DNA from: JAEUJM01 sp964635055
GTDB lineage: Bacteria > Actinomycetota > Acidimicrobiia > Acidimicrobiales > DATDAH01
Assembly (NCBI GenBank): GCA_964635055.1
Contig: CAZWMT010000003.1
Coordinates: 62,001-126,000, forward strand
Length of the DNA: 64,000 nt
Direction of reading: 5' to 3'
Below, in pieces: positions 7,227-17,780 of the stretch. Under the pieces are notes generated by a model. That model saw nothing but the letters and a program-made list of their open reading frames with translations, was not told the DNA's origin and did no database searches. Made by a program: the position numbers and the translations under genes. How positions within the stretch are numbered: position 1 is the stretch's first letter; the number at the start of each line of letters is the position of its first letter.

Positions 7227-8740
7227 GCAGGAGCCTCCACGACGGCCTCCGACGCCTCGAGCTCCCCGTCGTTCGCGCCGCCGGCCGGCGGTGCGCCGGT
7301 CGCGGCGCGTCGGCGGGCCGTGGCGCGCCGTCGGGCCGTGGCGCGCCGTCGCTTGCGCAACCGGATCACGTACATGGCGACTCCGGTCGCGGCCAGCGCG
7401 AGCGGGCTCAGCGCCACCACGGTCCAGAGGGCTCGGGTGAGGGTGCCGCCGAAGTCCCCGGCGTGCAGGGGGAAGCTCCAGTCGTCCCAGGCCTGCTCGA
7501 AGGCGTTGCCCGCCTCGGGGGTCCCGTCATAGAGCACCTCGCCGCTGAACTGGTCCACCACGACGAGGGTGTTGCCGCCTCCACCTTCGCGGGTCCATGG
7601 CGAGAACCCGCGGTCGACCCAGGCCTGCCAGGTGCCCGTCGGATCGTCACCATCGCCGGGGAAGCCCAGGATGCTGTCCACCTGCCGGCCCGGGAAACGC
7701 TCCTCGAGGGCGGTGAGGAACTCATCGGCGTCGAGGGGCTCGGCGGCGCGAGCCGGCTCGACCGACACGGCGTCGTCGGGTGCCACCCACAGCTCGGCAC
7801 CTCGGCCCGCCGGCGTCGCGTTCTGGAACCAGCCCCGCAGGTTGGGGAAGGCGAAGGCGGCGCCGGTGAACGCGATGACCACCAGCGGCACCCAGAACAC
7901 GAGGCCGACGACCCGGTGGACCGAGAGGTTGAACGCGAATGCCCCGCGGTCGCGCCGAACGAGGAGCGCGTTGGCCCAGCGCCGCACCCCCGGCCAGTAC
8001 CAGAGGTAGAAGCCCGTGAGCAGGACCAAGATCCACGCGCTGCCGAACCAACCCACCGTGTCCATCCCGTCGGGGATCACGTCGCAGACCACCCCCTGCA
8101 GCCCACCCGGCTCGAGGCCGTCAGCGCCGGCCCGACACCAGCCATGGTTCGGGTCGAAGACCTCGAAGGGGCCCTGGTCCTGCCACAGGTACATGTGCCC
8201 CCGGTACATCCACCAGGTGAAGCCCTCCTCGTAGTCCGTCGTGCCGTTGAGCTCCCCGGTCCCCGGGTCGACGTAGAAGGTCCGGTAGACCTCCTCGGGG
8301 AGGGCGTCCCCGACCGGGGGCGCGGCATCCGGGTCGGGCCACGCGGCCTCCACCTGGTACACGCCCCGGCCGTTCACCGGCAGCACGGCGTACGAGAGGT
8401 AGCCATCCTCCGGGAGACGCTCCCGGACGACGTGGAGCGCCTGTTCCATCCCGACGTCGCCGCCACCGGTCGATCGGTAGAGCTCGGGGCGGAGCTTCGC
8501 GCCGTAGGCGTCGCTGAACACGAGCCAGCCACCGGTCACGGCAACGACGACCACCCAGGCGATGACGGCGAACGACAGCCAGCGGTGCACCTTCACGAGG
8601 GTGCGCCGGGGACGCATGGCGAGCCGGCGCGCGGTCGACCGCCAGGGTCGGCGGGACTGCTCGGCGACCGCCTCGGGCGCGTCGGCGGCGGCGCGACGGC
8701 CTCCGGTCGACTCGGTCGGCGCAGCGTTCGACGGCAGCAT
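7223..8740 (-). CDS. PepSY-associated transmembrane protein (putative iron reductase-like)
   Basis: 505 residues with the typical PepSY_TM layout: a membrane segment after the motif KVHRWLSF (about 50-75), a long outside domain, a second segment near 225-245 (WILVLLTGFYLWYWPG), a third after SVHRVVGLVFW, and a fourth close to the C-terminus. Conserved HRW/HR histidines at the inner membrane face could bind haem. In other bacteria such proteins occur with siderophore and iron-reduction genes. The basic C-terminal tail contains a short RRRATA repeat from an 18-bp tandem duplication near 7318-7355. An iron box lies 12 bp upstream of the ATG. Confidence 0.8.
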   Translation of the reverse strand: MLPSNAAPTESTGGRRAAADAPEAVAEQSRRPWRSTARRLAMRPRRTLVKVHRWLSFAVIAWVVVVAVTGGWLVFSDAYGAKLRPELYRSTGGGDVGMEQALHVVRERLPEDGYLSYAVLPVNGRGVYQVEAAWPDPDAAPPVGDALPEEVYRTFYVDPGTGELNGTTDYEEGFTWWMYRGHMYLWQDQGPFEVFDPNHGWCRAGADGLEPGGLQGVVCDVIPDGMDTVGWFGSAWILVLLTGFYLWYWPGVRRWANALLVRRDRGAFAFNLSVHRVVGLVFWVPLVVIAFTGAAFAFPNLRGWFQNATPAGRGAELWVAPDDAVSVEPARAAEPLDADEFLTALEERFPGRQVDSILGFPGDGDDPTGTWQAWVDRGFSPWTREGGGGNTLVVVDQFSGEVLYDGTPEAGNAFEQAWDDWSFPLHAGDFGGTLTRALWTVVALSPLALAATGVAMYVIRLRKRRRATARRRATARRRAATGAPPAGGANDGELEASEAVVEAPA

Positions 8741-8751
8741 GGGCAGGAGTA

Positions 8752-8765
8752 TTAAGCCTACCTAA
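8752..8765. promoter_or_regulatory. DtxR/IdeR-like iron box 3
   Basis: TTAAGCCTACCTAA (minus strand TTAGGTAGGCTTAA), starting 12 bp before the PepSY start codon at 8740. Both outer halves match the other boxes; the centre is less symmetric. Confidence 0.55.
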
Positions 8766-8817
8766 CACACTCGTCAAGGGGTACCTACCAACATGGTTCC
8801 GCGCGGTTGATTCAGGC

Positions 8818-10263
8818 CTAGTCCTCGACCACGTGGGACCGGAAGCCGTCGCGGGCCAGGCGCCACGCCGCCGAGTCGAAGGACCCGTCGGCGTTGAGGG
8901 CGGCAGCGGCGGCCGAGCCCATGACCAGGGCGTGGTGGGTGTTGTCGGGGACGAACAGGCCCTGGCGCCCGAAGGTGAGCAGCCGGGGCTGCGCCGCCGC
9001 CCACGCTTCGAGGGCGGCGAGGTCCGTCTCGAAGCCGACCCGGTAGCGCGGGTACACCCGCGGCAGGCGGCGGACCTCGACCGCGACGGGCGCCGGGTCG
9101 GGCAGGCCGAGGCGGAGCAGCGCGTCACGGACGAGCGCCCCGAGGTCCTCGTCCGAGGCGGTCCACGTCGCGTCGCCGACATCGGCGGGCACCTCTGCGC
9201 AGAGGACGGTGCGATCGGCGGGGTCGGGCCCGTCGCGGTAGTTCTTGGGCTCGGACAGGCGGGCGATCGGGTTGTCGGCCGCCGGGAAGTAGTGGGCGTC
9301 GAACTCGGTCCACTGCGGGCGGTCGACGACCAGGTAGACGAGCACGAGCCCGCGGTGCTCGATGCCGGCCCCCGCAGCCAAGACCTCCGCGGGCGCCTCG
9401 GGATGCGCCCAGCGGGCGAGCGCCGGCAGCGGCGCCGTCGACCACACCCGGCCCGCGTCGATGCGACTGCCGTCGGCCAGATGGACGCCGACGGACTCGC
9501 CGCCGAGGTCGAGGCCGTCGACCGCGGCGCCCAGTCGCAGCTCCGCGCCAGCCGCGACCGCCGCTTCGGCCAGGGCCTCCGCGATCGCACCGAACCCGGT
9601 CGCCGGGTAGAGGAAGGTGGACTTGTCGGGGGCCCCGGCGACGGCCCGTCGTCGCGGCAGGAGCCGGGCGAGGACGTCGGAGGCGGACGAAGCGCTCACC
9701 CGCCGACGGGCGAGCTCGCCCGAGAGCTGATCCGGGGGCACGCCCCAGAGCTTGGTGACGTAGGGCTCGTAGAAGGTCGAGGCCACGGTCGGGCCCAGGC
9801 CGGCGCGGACGACCTCGGCGAAGGTGTCGGCCCGCGGTCGGCGCAAGGGGCTGAGCACCGCGTCGCGGGCCGCGCCGAACGCGAACGAGGGTGGCAGGCG
9901 GCGCACGAGGTCGCTGGGGCGCAAAGGGAAGGCCAGCCACCGGCCGGCGAGATCGATGCGCCCGTGACGGGGTCGCACCTGGAGGTCGGCCCCCAGCAGC
10001 TCGCGCAGCAGGGCGAGGTGCCCGGCGTCGATGGCGGGATGCAGGCGGTGACTGCCGAAGTCGACCCGCTGCCCGGCCACCTCGATGCTGGCGGCCATGC
10101 CCCCGACGTGGTCCTGGGCCTCGACCACGACGACCTCGTGGCCGACACGCGCCGCGCCGAGCGCGGCGAGGAGTCCCGCGGGGCCGGCGCCGACGACCAC
10201 GACGTCGGCCGACCGGACGGCCTCGGGCAGCGCGCGAAGATGGAGTGTTGGCAGCTGATCCAC
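8818..10263 (-). CDS. FAD-dependent oxidoreductase, amine-oxidase/UDP-galactopyranose-mutase-like
   Basis: 481 residues. A Rossmann FAD motif VVVGAGPAGLLAALG is at about 22-36, followed by VVEAQDHVGGMA. The central segment FYEPYVTKLWGVPPDQLS is typical of the protoporphyrinogen-oxidase/UGM-like NAD(P)-binding group. A C-terminal FAD segment FGRQGLFVPDNTHHALVMG completes the fold. The substrate is unknown: related proteins act on polyprenyl, carotenoid, porphyrin or UDP-galactose substrates. It diverges from efeU with an iron box in the 22-bp gap, so it is probably iron-regulated. Confidence 0.75.
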   Translation of the reverse strand: MDQLPTLHLRALPEAVRSADVVVVGAGPAGLLAALGAARVGHEVVVVEAQDHVGGMAASIEVAGQRVDFGSHRLHPAIDAGHLALLRELLGADLQVRPRHGRIDLAGRWLAFPLRPSDLVRRLPPSFAFGAARDAVLSPLRRPRADTFAEVVRAGLGPTVASTFYEPYVTKLWGVPPDQLSGELARRRVSASSASDVLARLLPRRRAVAGAPDKSTFLYPATGFGAIAEALAEAAVAAGAELRLGAAVDGLDLGGESVGVHLADGSRIDAGRVWSTAPLPALARWAHPEAPAEVLAAGAGIEHRGLVLVYLVVDRPQWTEFDAHYFPAADNPIARLSEPKNYRDGPDPADRTVLCAEVPADVGDATWTASDEDLGALVRDALLRLGLPDPAPVAVEVRRLPRVYPRYRVGFETDLAALEAWAAAQPRLLTFGRQGLFVPDNTHHALVMGSAAAAALNADGSFDSAAWRLARDGFRSHVVED

Positions 10264-10269
10264 TGAGTG

Positions 10270-10283
10270 TTAAGGTACCCTAA
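10270..10283. promoter_or_regulatory. DtxR/IdeR-like iron box 4
   Basis: TTAAGGTACCCTAA in the 22-bp space between the divergent starts at 10263 and 10286. It ends 2 bp before the efeU ATG, so efeU is either made from a leaderless mRNA or starts at the second ATG (10298). Confidence 0.65.
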
Positions 10284-10285
10284 CT

Positions 10286-11185
10286 ATGGGTGAATCGATG
10301 CTGGTCCTCATCCGCGAGGGGTTCGAAGCCTCCCTCATCGTGGGCATCGTCTTCGGCTACCTGCGCAAGATCGACCGCCGCGACCTCGACCGCCCCGTGT
10401 GGCTCGGGGTGGGCCTCGCGGCGCTCCTCTCCACGGCCTTCGGCGTGGTGCTGCACAACACGGTCGGGTCGTTCGAGGGCGACACCAAACTCCGTGCCTT
10501 CGCGGCCATATCGTTCGTCGCCGCCGCCGTCCTCACCTGGATGGTGTTCTGGATGCGCCGCCAGAGCCGGGCCATCAAGGGCGAGCTGGAGCAGCGCGTC
10601 GACGCCGCCCTCGCCTCGGACAGCGTGAAGACCGGCGTGCTGGTGGTGGCGTTCTTCGCGGTGCTGCGGGAAGGCATCGAGACCGCCCTGTTCCTCATCG
10701 CCGCGGCCACCTCCAGCACCGGCTGGGACGTGTTCATCGGCGGCCTGATCGGCCTGGCCATCGCCGTCGTGCTCGGCTACCTGGTCTACTCCGGCAGCAA
10801 GGTGCTGCCCATGAAGCTGTTCTTCAACATCACCGGGATGATCGTGATCGTCTTCGCCGCCGGCCTCCTGGCCAAGGGCGTGATGTTCCTGCAGGCAACC
10901 GAGCTGAACGCCCTCGACACCCTCAACGGCGCGGTCTACAACCTCACCGGCATCTCCTGGCTCACGATCAATACCCAGTCGGGACGCTTCCTGGCCGGCC
11001 TCTTCGGCTGGGACCCGCGCCCCTCGATCGAGCAGGTGGCCGTGTGGCTGGCCTACATCATCCCGGTCACCTACCTCTTCCTGCGCCCCGACCGCCCCGG
11101 TACGGCCACCCCGGCCCCCGTGATCGAGCCCGGCACCGCCGAGCCCGAGGACCTGGCCGCCGCCGCCCTCGCCGCCGAGGCCTGA
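10286..11185 (+). CDS. efeU: FTR1/EfeU-family high-affinity iron permease
   Basis: 299 residues, about seven membrane spans. Both iron-binding REGxE motifs are present: REGFEASLIVG near residue 10 and REGIETALFL near residue 129. In the EfeUOB system it moves oxidised iron delivered by EfeO and EfeB across the membrane. The acidic C-terminal tail is Ala/Glu-rich. ATG 10286 is used here; ATG 10298 is an alternative giving 295 residues. It is placed 6 kb from efeOB but appears tied to them by shared iron boxes. Confidence 0.92.
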   Translation: MGESMLVLIREGFEASLIVGIVFGYLRKIDRRDLDRPVWLGVGLAALLSTAFGVVLHNTVGSFEGDTKLRAFAAISFVAAAVLTWMVFWMRRQSRAIKGELEQRVDAALASDSVKTGVLVVAFFAVLREGIETALFLIAAATSSTGWDVFIGGLIGLAIAVVLGYLVYSGSKVLPMKLFFNITGMIVIVFAAGLLAKGVMFLQATELNALDTLNGAVYNLTGISWLTINTQSGRFLAGLFGWDPRPSIEQVAVWLAYIIPVTYLFLRPDRPGTATPAPVIEPGTAEPEDLAAAALAAEA

Positions 11186-11191
11186 CGCCGC

Positions 11192-11247
11192 ACGCCTGGC
11201 ACCAGACGCCTGGCACCAGACGCCTGGCACCAGACGCCTGGCGCCGG
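11192..11247. repeat. 14-bp tandem repeat, four copies
   Basis: ACGCCTGGCACCAG repeated at 11192, 11206 and 11220, with a diverged fourth copy at 11234, directly after the efeU stop. The rest of the 178-bp gap to the helD stop (11248-11363) is GC-rich with short CCGG-rich inverted pieces and no gene that I can see. It may act in transcription termination between the convergent genes. Confidence 0.75.
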
Positions 11248-11363
11248 ACCCCGAGCACCGGACGCCGGACGATGATTCCTGAGGCCTGACACCTGACGCC
11301 GGCCGGCCGGCAGGACCGCCCAGCCGGGTCGGGGCGGGTCGACTGGGGACCGGCGGTCTGGTG

Positions 11364-13526
11364 CTACCGGGTCGCCGGGCGCCCCGCGTCGGGCTCCGAC
11401 GGGTCGGGCCGAACCACGTCGGGCGCCAACACGCCGGGCAGCGGCTCGGCATGGATCAGGGTGAGGCGCTTGGTGGCCCGGGTGAGCGCGACGTACAACG
11501 ACCGCATGCCCTGGGGCTCCTCCCGCACGATCGCGGCCGGCTCCACCACGATCGACGCGTCGAGCTCGAGGCCCTTCACCAGCGCTACCGGCACCACGGT
11601 CACCTGCTGTTCCAGGCCGTGACGGTCGGCCGCACCGTGCTCGATGCCTGCCTCCTCGAGCGCGCCGGCGACTGTGGTGACCAGCGACGCCGGGCAGATG
11701 ATGCCCACACTGCCCTGGCCCACCGCGTCGCACTCCTCCCGCACCAGCCGCACCACCTCGTCGCCCAGGCGGTGGGCGCCGTCCACCGCCTCGAGGCGCG
11801 GGTCGCTCTCGCCCTCACGCACCGATGACGGCGCCTTCAGGTCAGGAGCGGCCACCGCCAGCACCTTGGCGGCCAGGGCCATGTTGGCCGCGGGGATCCG
11901 GTAGCCGACGGTGAGCTCGGCCCGCTGCGACGGCCGCCGGCTGGGGAGATGCTCGAGCACGCCCTCCCAGTCGTCGTGGGCCCAGGCACCCGTCGCCTGG
12001 GCGATGTCGCCCACGATGGTCATCGACCCGTTGAGCGACCGCCGCGACAGCACCCGTAGCTGCATCGGCGACAGGTCCTGCGCCTCGTCCACGACGATGT
12101 GACCGTAGGTGCGCACCTCGTCGTCGGGCGGGCCCGGCTGCTTGCGGCGTCGGGGCGGCGGGCCCAACAACATGCGGGCCTCGTCGAGCAGGGGCACGTC
12201 GTCGCTGGACCACACCACGTCGTCCGCGCGTTCGGACCGCGGTCGCACCAGCGCGGCGGCCTCGTCGTCGGTGAGGTGGCGACGCCCGGCCGAGCGCAGC
12301 AGCGCCCGCGATCCGAACAGGTCGTGCAGGAGCTGGACAGGCGTGAGCACCGGCCACATCCAGTCGAGGGCCTCACGCACCACGGTCTCGCCCCGGAGCT
12401 GGCGACGGACGTCGTCGGGCTCGGGCGCCAACCGGCTGCTCGCCGCCAGCGCCTCGAACAGCGACCGTTCGACGAAGCGCCGGCCGGCGTTGTGGGTGCG
12501 GAAGCGGCGGCGGGCCTCCCGAACGATGCGGTCGCTCTGCTCGACCGACAGGCGCAGCACCGTCAGCCCGTAGCCCACTTCGAGCCGCTCCCGCAACGGC
12601 CGCTCCCGGTCCTGCACCGCCCGCCGCAGCACCGACGTCATGCGCCGGTCGCCCTTCACCCGCGCCACCAGGCCGGCGTCACGGCCGCGTATGCGGTTCT
12701 CGGGGATCAGGTCGGCCAGCACCGCCAGCTCGACGCCGGCCTCGCCGAGCGACGGCAGCACCTGTTCGATGTAGCCGAGGAAGAGGCGGTTGGGCCCCAC
12801 CACCAGCACCCCCTGGCCCTCGAGGGGGAAGCGGTAGGTGTAGAGCAGGTAGGCGGCGCGGTGCAGCGCCACCACCGTCTTGCCGGTACCCGGACCGCCC
12901 TGCACCACCAGCACGCCGGGGAGGGGCGCCCGGATGATCTCGTCCTGCTCGCCCTGGATCGTGGCCACGATGTCGCCGAGGCGGCCCGAGCGCGACGACT
13001 CGAGGGCGGCGATGAGCGCGCCGTAGCCCGAGATGGAGGAGTCGCCGCCGGCGCGGCCGTTGCCGTTGGTGGTGACGCCCTCGAGCTCGCCGAAGACCTC
13101 GTCCTCCATCGACAGCAGGGTGCGACCCCGCGTGGCGAAGTGGCGGCGCCGGCGCAGGCCCATGGGCTCACGCCCCGTGGCCCGGTAGAACGGCTCGGCC
13201 ACCGGCGCCCGCCAGTCCACCACCAGGGGCTCCTGGTGCTCGTCGGACACCGCCAGGCGGCCCACGTGGAACGACTCGCCGCCGGCCTCGGGCGTGCGGT
13301 CGATACGCCCGAAGCACAGCGACGCGTCACCCAGGTTCAGCTGCGACAGCCGGTTGAGGATGTTCCCCTGGAAGACCTCGCGCTCCCACCTGGCCTGCTC
13401 GGTGCCGCCCTTGCCCACCTCGAGGGTGTCCTGCAGGCGCGTGGCCGAGCGCCGGCTCGCCTCGAGACACTCGTAGGCGTGGTCGATGTAGGCCTGTTCG
13501 GCCTCGAGCTCGGGATGACTGCCCAT
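11364..13526 (-). CDS. helD: HelD-type RNA polymerase recycling ATPase (UvrD/Rep superfamily)
   Basis: 720 residues. An N-terminal coiled-coil arm is followed by WRAPVAEPFY near 125. Walker A VVQGGPGTGKT is at about 206-216, Walker B VVDEAQDLSPMQ near 480, and helicase motif VALTRATKRLTLIHAE near the C-terminus. Lacking a long DNA-binding insertion, it fits the actinobacterial class II HelD, which pulls RNA polymerase off DNA and can release rifampicin (family knowledge). It stands alone, convergent with efeU and divergent from the carbonic anhydrase gene. Confidence 0.9.
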   Translation of the reverse strand: MGSHPELEAEQAYIDHAYECLEASRRSATRLQDTLEVGKGGTEQARWEREVFQGNILNRLSQLNLGDASLCFGRIDRTPEAGGESFHVGRLAVSDEHQEPLVVDWRAPVAEPFYRATGREPMGLRRRRHFATRGRTLLSMEDEVFGELEGVTTNGNGRAGGDSSISGYGALIAALESSRSGRLGDIVATIQGEQDEIIRAPLPGVLVVQGGPGTGKTVVALHRAAYLLYTYRFPLEGQGVLVVGPNRLFLGYIEQVLPSLGEAGVELAVLADLIPENRIRGRDAGLVARVKGDRRMTSVLRRAVQDRERPLRERLEVGYGLTVLRLSVEQSDRIVREARRRFRTHNAGRRFVERSLFEALAASSRLAPEPDDVRRQLRGETVVREALDWMWPVLTPVQLLHDLFGSRALLRSAGRRHLTDDEAAALVRPRSERADDVVWSSDDVPLLDEARMLLGPPPRRRKQPGPPDDEVRTYGHIVVDEAQDLSPMQLRVLSRRSLNGSMTIVGDIAQATGAWAHDDWEGVLEHLPSRRPSQRAELTVGYRIPAANMALAAKVLAVAAPDLKAPSSVREGESDPRLEAVDGAHRLGDEVVRLVREECDAVGQGSVGIICPASLVTTVAGALEEAGIEHGAADRHGLEQQVTVVPVALVKGLELDASIVVEPAAIVREEPQGMRSLYVALTRATKRLTLIHAEPLPGVLAPDVVRPDPSEPDAGRPATR

Positions 13527-13676
13527 GGGGGGTGGATCACTCTACCGGCCGCGTCCCGGGGCGCCATTCGCCGTGACCAGCCGGTGACACGTCGTGGTAG
13601 TTTCCCGCGACCGGCCAGCGGGGCCGGGTCGTCGCAGATACCAACGATGGCGGCGGGGACAGTGAGGAGAGATGAC

Positions 13677-14504
13677 ATGACGGACGAACACGCGCGACCG
13701 CGTCGCGGTCGATCGGGCCCGACGAGACGACGGCATCTGATCGGTTCTCTCGTGGGCGCGGTGGCTCTTGTCACAGCGGCGCTGCTGGTGCCCACTGTCG
13801 CCTCGGGCGACGTGGCCGAACACTTCCAGTACACCGGCGACAACGGCCCTGGATTCTGGTCAGAGCTCAACGCGCCCGACTGGGAAGACTGCGCCGGCGA
13901 CGGGCAGTCGCCGGTCAACCTCGGCGGCCGTGCAACAGTCGACCCCACCCTCGAGCCCCTCGAGCTGGTGCTCGAAGAGACGCCGATGCACCTGTTGAGC
14001 AACGGGCACGCCATCGAGGCGGAGTACGAGGAGGGCAGCACACTGACCATCGACGGCACCGAGTACGAGCTGCTGCAGTTCCACTTCCACACGCTCGCCG
14101 AGCACACCGTGCGCAGCGAGCGGCTGCCGATGGAGATGCACGCCGTGTTCAAGGACCAGGTCAGCGGCAACCTCGCCGTGGTCGGTTTGTTCTTCAGGAT
14201 CGGCCAGGCGAGCGAGTTCCTCGACGGCTTGATCACCGCCGGTCTGCCGCAGAAGGAGGGCGACACCTCGACCGTGGGCACGGTCGATCTCGCTGACGTG
14301 CTCACTCCTGCCTCAACGGCGTCGTACTACCGGTATGCGGGTTCGCTCACGACGCCGCCCTGCTCCGAGATCGTCACATGGACAGTGCTCAAGAGGACGG
14401 CCACGATGACCAATGCCCAGTTCCGCGCGTTCCAGGACGTGATGGGCAACAACTTCAGGCCCATCCAGTACAAGCACGGACGGGCGATCACCGAAACGCC
14501 TTAG
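13677..14504 (+). CDS. Secreted alpha-class carbonic anhydrase
   Basis: 275 residues from ATG 13677 with GAGGAG just upstream; the longer open frame back to 12099 is antisense to helD and not coding. Arg-rich n-region (PTRRRHLIG) and hydrophobic core, cleavage near VASGD. Zinc ligands are His136, His138 (QFHFH) and His155 (EMHAVF), with Glu142. Other alpha-CA marks are GQSPVNL and YAGSLTTPPCSE. It hydrates CO2 to bicarbonate outside the cytoplasm. The length matches bacterial alpha-CAs. It is followed by a strong terminator. Confidence 0.93.
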   Translation: MTDEHARPRRGRSGPTRRRHLIGSLVGAVALVTAALLVPTVASGDVAEHFQYTGDNGPGFWSELNAPDWEDCAGDGQSPVNLGGRATVDPTLEPLELVLEETPMHLLSNGHAIEAEYEEGSTLTIDGTEYELLQFHFHTLAEHTVRSERLPMEMHAVFKDQVSGNLAVVGLFFRIGQASEFLDGLITAGLPQKEGDTSTVGTVDLADVLTPASTASYYRYAGSLTTPPCSEIVTWTVLKRTATMTNAQFRAFQDVMGNNFRPIQYKHGRAITETP

Positions 14505-14529
14505 AACAATCTCAGTAGGACCGATCGAG

Positions 14530-14561
14530 AGAGGGGCCGGGCCTGAGGGCCCGGCCCCTCT
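14530..14561 (+). terminator. Intrinsic terminator after the carbonic anhydrase gene
   Basis: Perfect 14-bp stem AGAGGGGCCGGGCC / GGCCCGGCCCCTCT with a TGAG loop, 25 bp after the stop. There is only a short T tract, as often in GC-rich genomes. It may also serve the convergent HerA gene. Confidence 0.8.
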
Positions 14562-14603
14562 TGCGTCGCCGACGACGTCGGCGCAGTGACGCACCCGTAC
14601 CGG

Positions 14604-16499
<1,896 letters not shown>

Positions 16500-16599
16500 C
16501 GCGTCAGCCTCGCGCAGCACGGCCGGCGCGGGTGCGGGGTGACCGCCGCCGGGCCGCGCCTTCTCCCCCCGGGACGACCGGTCGTGCGATGCTGGGCCG

Positions 16600-17573
16600 A
16601 TGACGGTGGCGCTGGTCCTCGGTGCCGGCGGGGTGATCGGGCGGGCGTACCACGTCGGCACGCTCGCGGCGCTGGCCGAGGCTGCGGGCTGGGAGGCCCG
16701 CTCGGCCGGGCTCATCGTGGGCACGTCGGCCGGCGCCGGCACCGGGGCCACCCTCCGCCTGGGACTCTCGGTGGCCGACCACCGGGCCCGGCTCACCGGT
16801 GCGGACCTGTCGGAGGAGGGCGAGGCCCTGGTGGGCGGGCTCAGTCACCACACCGAGTTCGACGAGCCGACCCCCCGGGGCCTGGCCGAACGACGCCCGC
16901 AGGCGCCACACTCGTGTTCGAGGGTCTACGGCCACCCTGGCCGGCACTGGTGGGCGTGGGGCTGTCGGGGCTGTTGCCGCGGGGCAACGTGCCCATCGGC
17001 CCCCTGGGCGAGAAGCTGCGCCTGCTCTACGGCGACCGTTGGCCCGACCAGCCGTTGTGGATCTGCTCGGTGCGCATGCGCGACGGCCGGCGCGTGGTCT
17101 TCGGCCGCGACGACCCGGCGCCGGGATCGCCCGGGCACCCCGACCTGGCGACCGCGGTCGAGGCCTCGTCGGCCATTCCCGGCTACTTCGAGCCCGTGGC
17201 GATCGCGGACGACCAGTACCTGGACGGCGCCGCGTTCTCGTCCACCAACGCCGACCTCACCGCCGGGCTCGGGTTCGACGGCGTCGTGGTGATCTCGCCC
17301 ATGTCCGCGGTGCGCGAGGCGCTGCGCTGGCACCCCCGGTCGGCCAGCCGAGCCGCCTACCACCGCATCCTCCAGCGTGAGGTCGACGCGGTCGAGGCCG
17401 CGGGCTCACCGGTGCTGGTGTTCGAGCCCACCCGCGAGGACCTCGAGCACATGGGCGGCTCGGCGCTCGACGGCGGCGGCGAGTCCGAGTTGGTGGCCAG
17501 GGCCTACCGCTCGGCCATCGACCGGCTCGAACGCCTGGGCATCACCGACCTGGCCCGCTCCTGGGGCCGCTGA
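16600..17573 (+). pseudogene. Patatin-like phospholipase, frameshifted
   Basis: The first part (from ATG 16600) reads MTVALVLGAGGVIGRAYHVG and contains the nucleophile motif GTSAG. The homologous remainder is in another frame: GATLVFEGLRPPWPALVGVG onward, with the catalytic dyad segment YLDGAAFSS, down to the stop at 17573. The frame change falls between about 16871 and 16890, and a C6G4 run at 16871-16880 is the likely indel site. One missing base would restore an approximately 324-residue patatin. This is either a recent pseudogene or an assembly error. No other defect is seen, and both halves keep the active-site Ser and Asp. Confidence 0.8.
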
Positions 17574-17581
17574 GCCTGCAA

Positions 17582-17763
17582 CCCCACCCGTTCCGGTGGC
17601 TGGATCCTGTCGCCAGCGTCACATCCCAGCCACCAGAACGAATCCCCACCCGTTCCGGTGGCTGGATCCTGTCATCAGCGTCACATCCCAGCCACCAGAA
17701 CGAAGCCCCACCCGTTCCGGTGGCTGGATCCTGTCATCAGCGCCGCATCCCAGCCACCAGAAC
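17582..17763. repeat. Three tandem copies of a 62-bp palindromic repeat
   Basis: Units start at 17582, 17644 and 17706, an exact 62-bp period. Each unit contains an inverted repeat, GTTCCGGTGGCTGGAT and ATCCCAGCCACCAGAAC, around a 17-bp centre, so each can form a hairpin. The array fills the gap between the convergent patatin and hydrolase genes. Copies differ by only a few bases, mostly in the centre. Confidence 0.9.
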
Positions 17764-17780
17764 CGGGTCCCCAGGGCTCG

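Noticed and set aside
12099..13676. Long plus-strand frame joined to the carbonic anhydrase gene
   Set aside because: Antisense to helD and without motifs. The carbonic anhydrase has its own ATG at 13677 with a ribosome site and signal peptide.
17582..17763. CRISPR array
   Set aside because: The whole 62-bp unit repeats, including the centre; there are no differing spacers and no cas genes.
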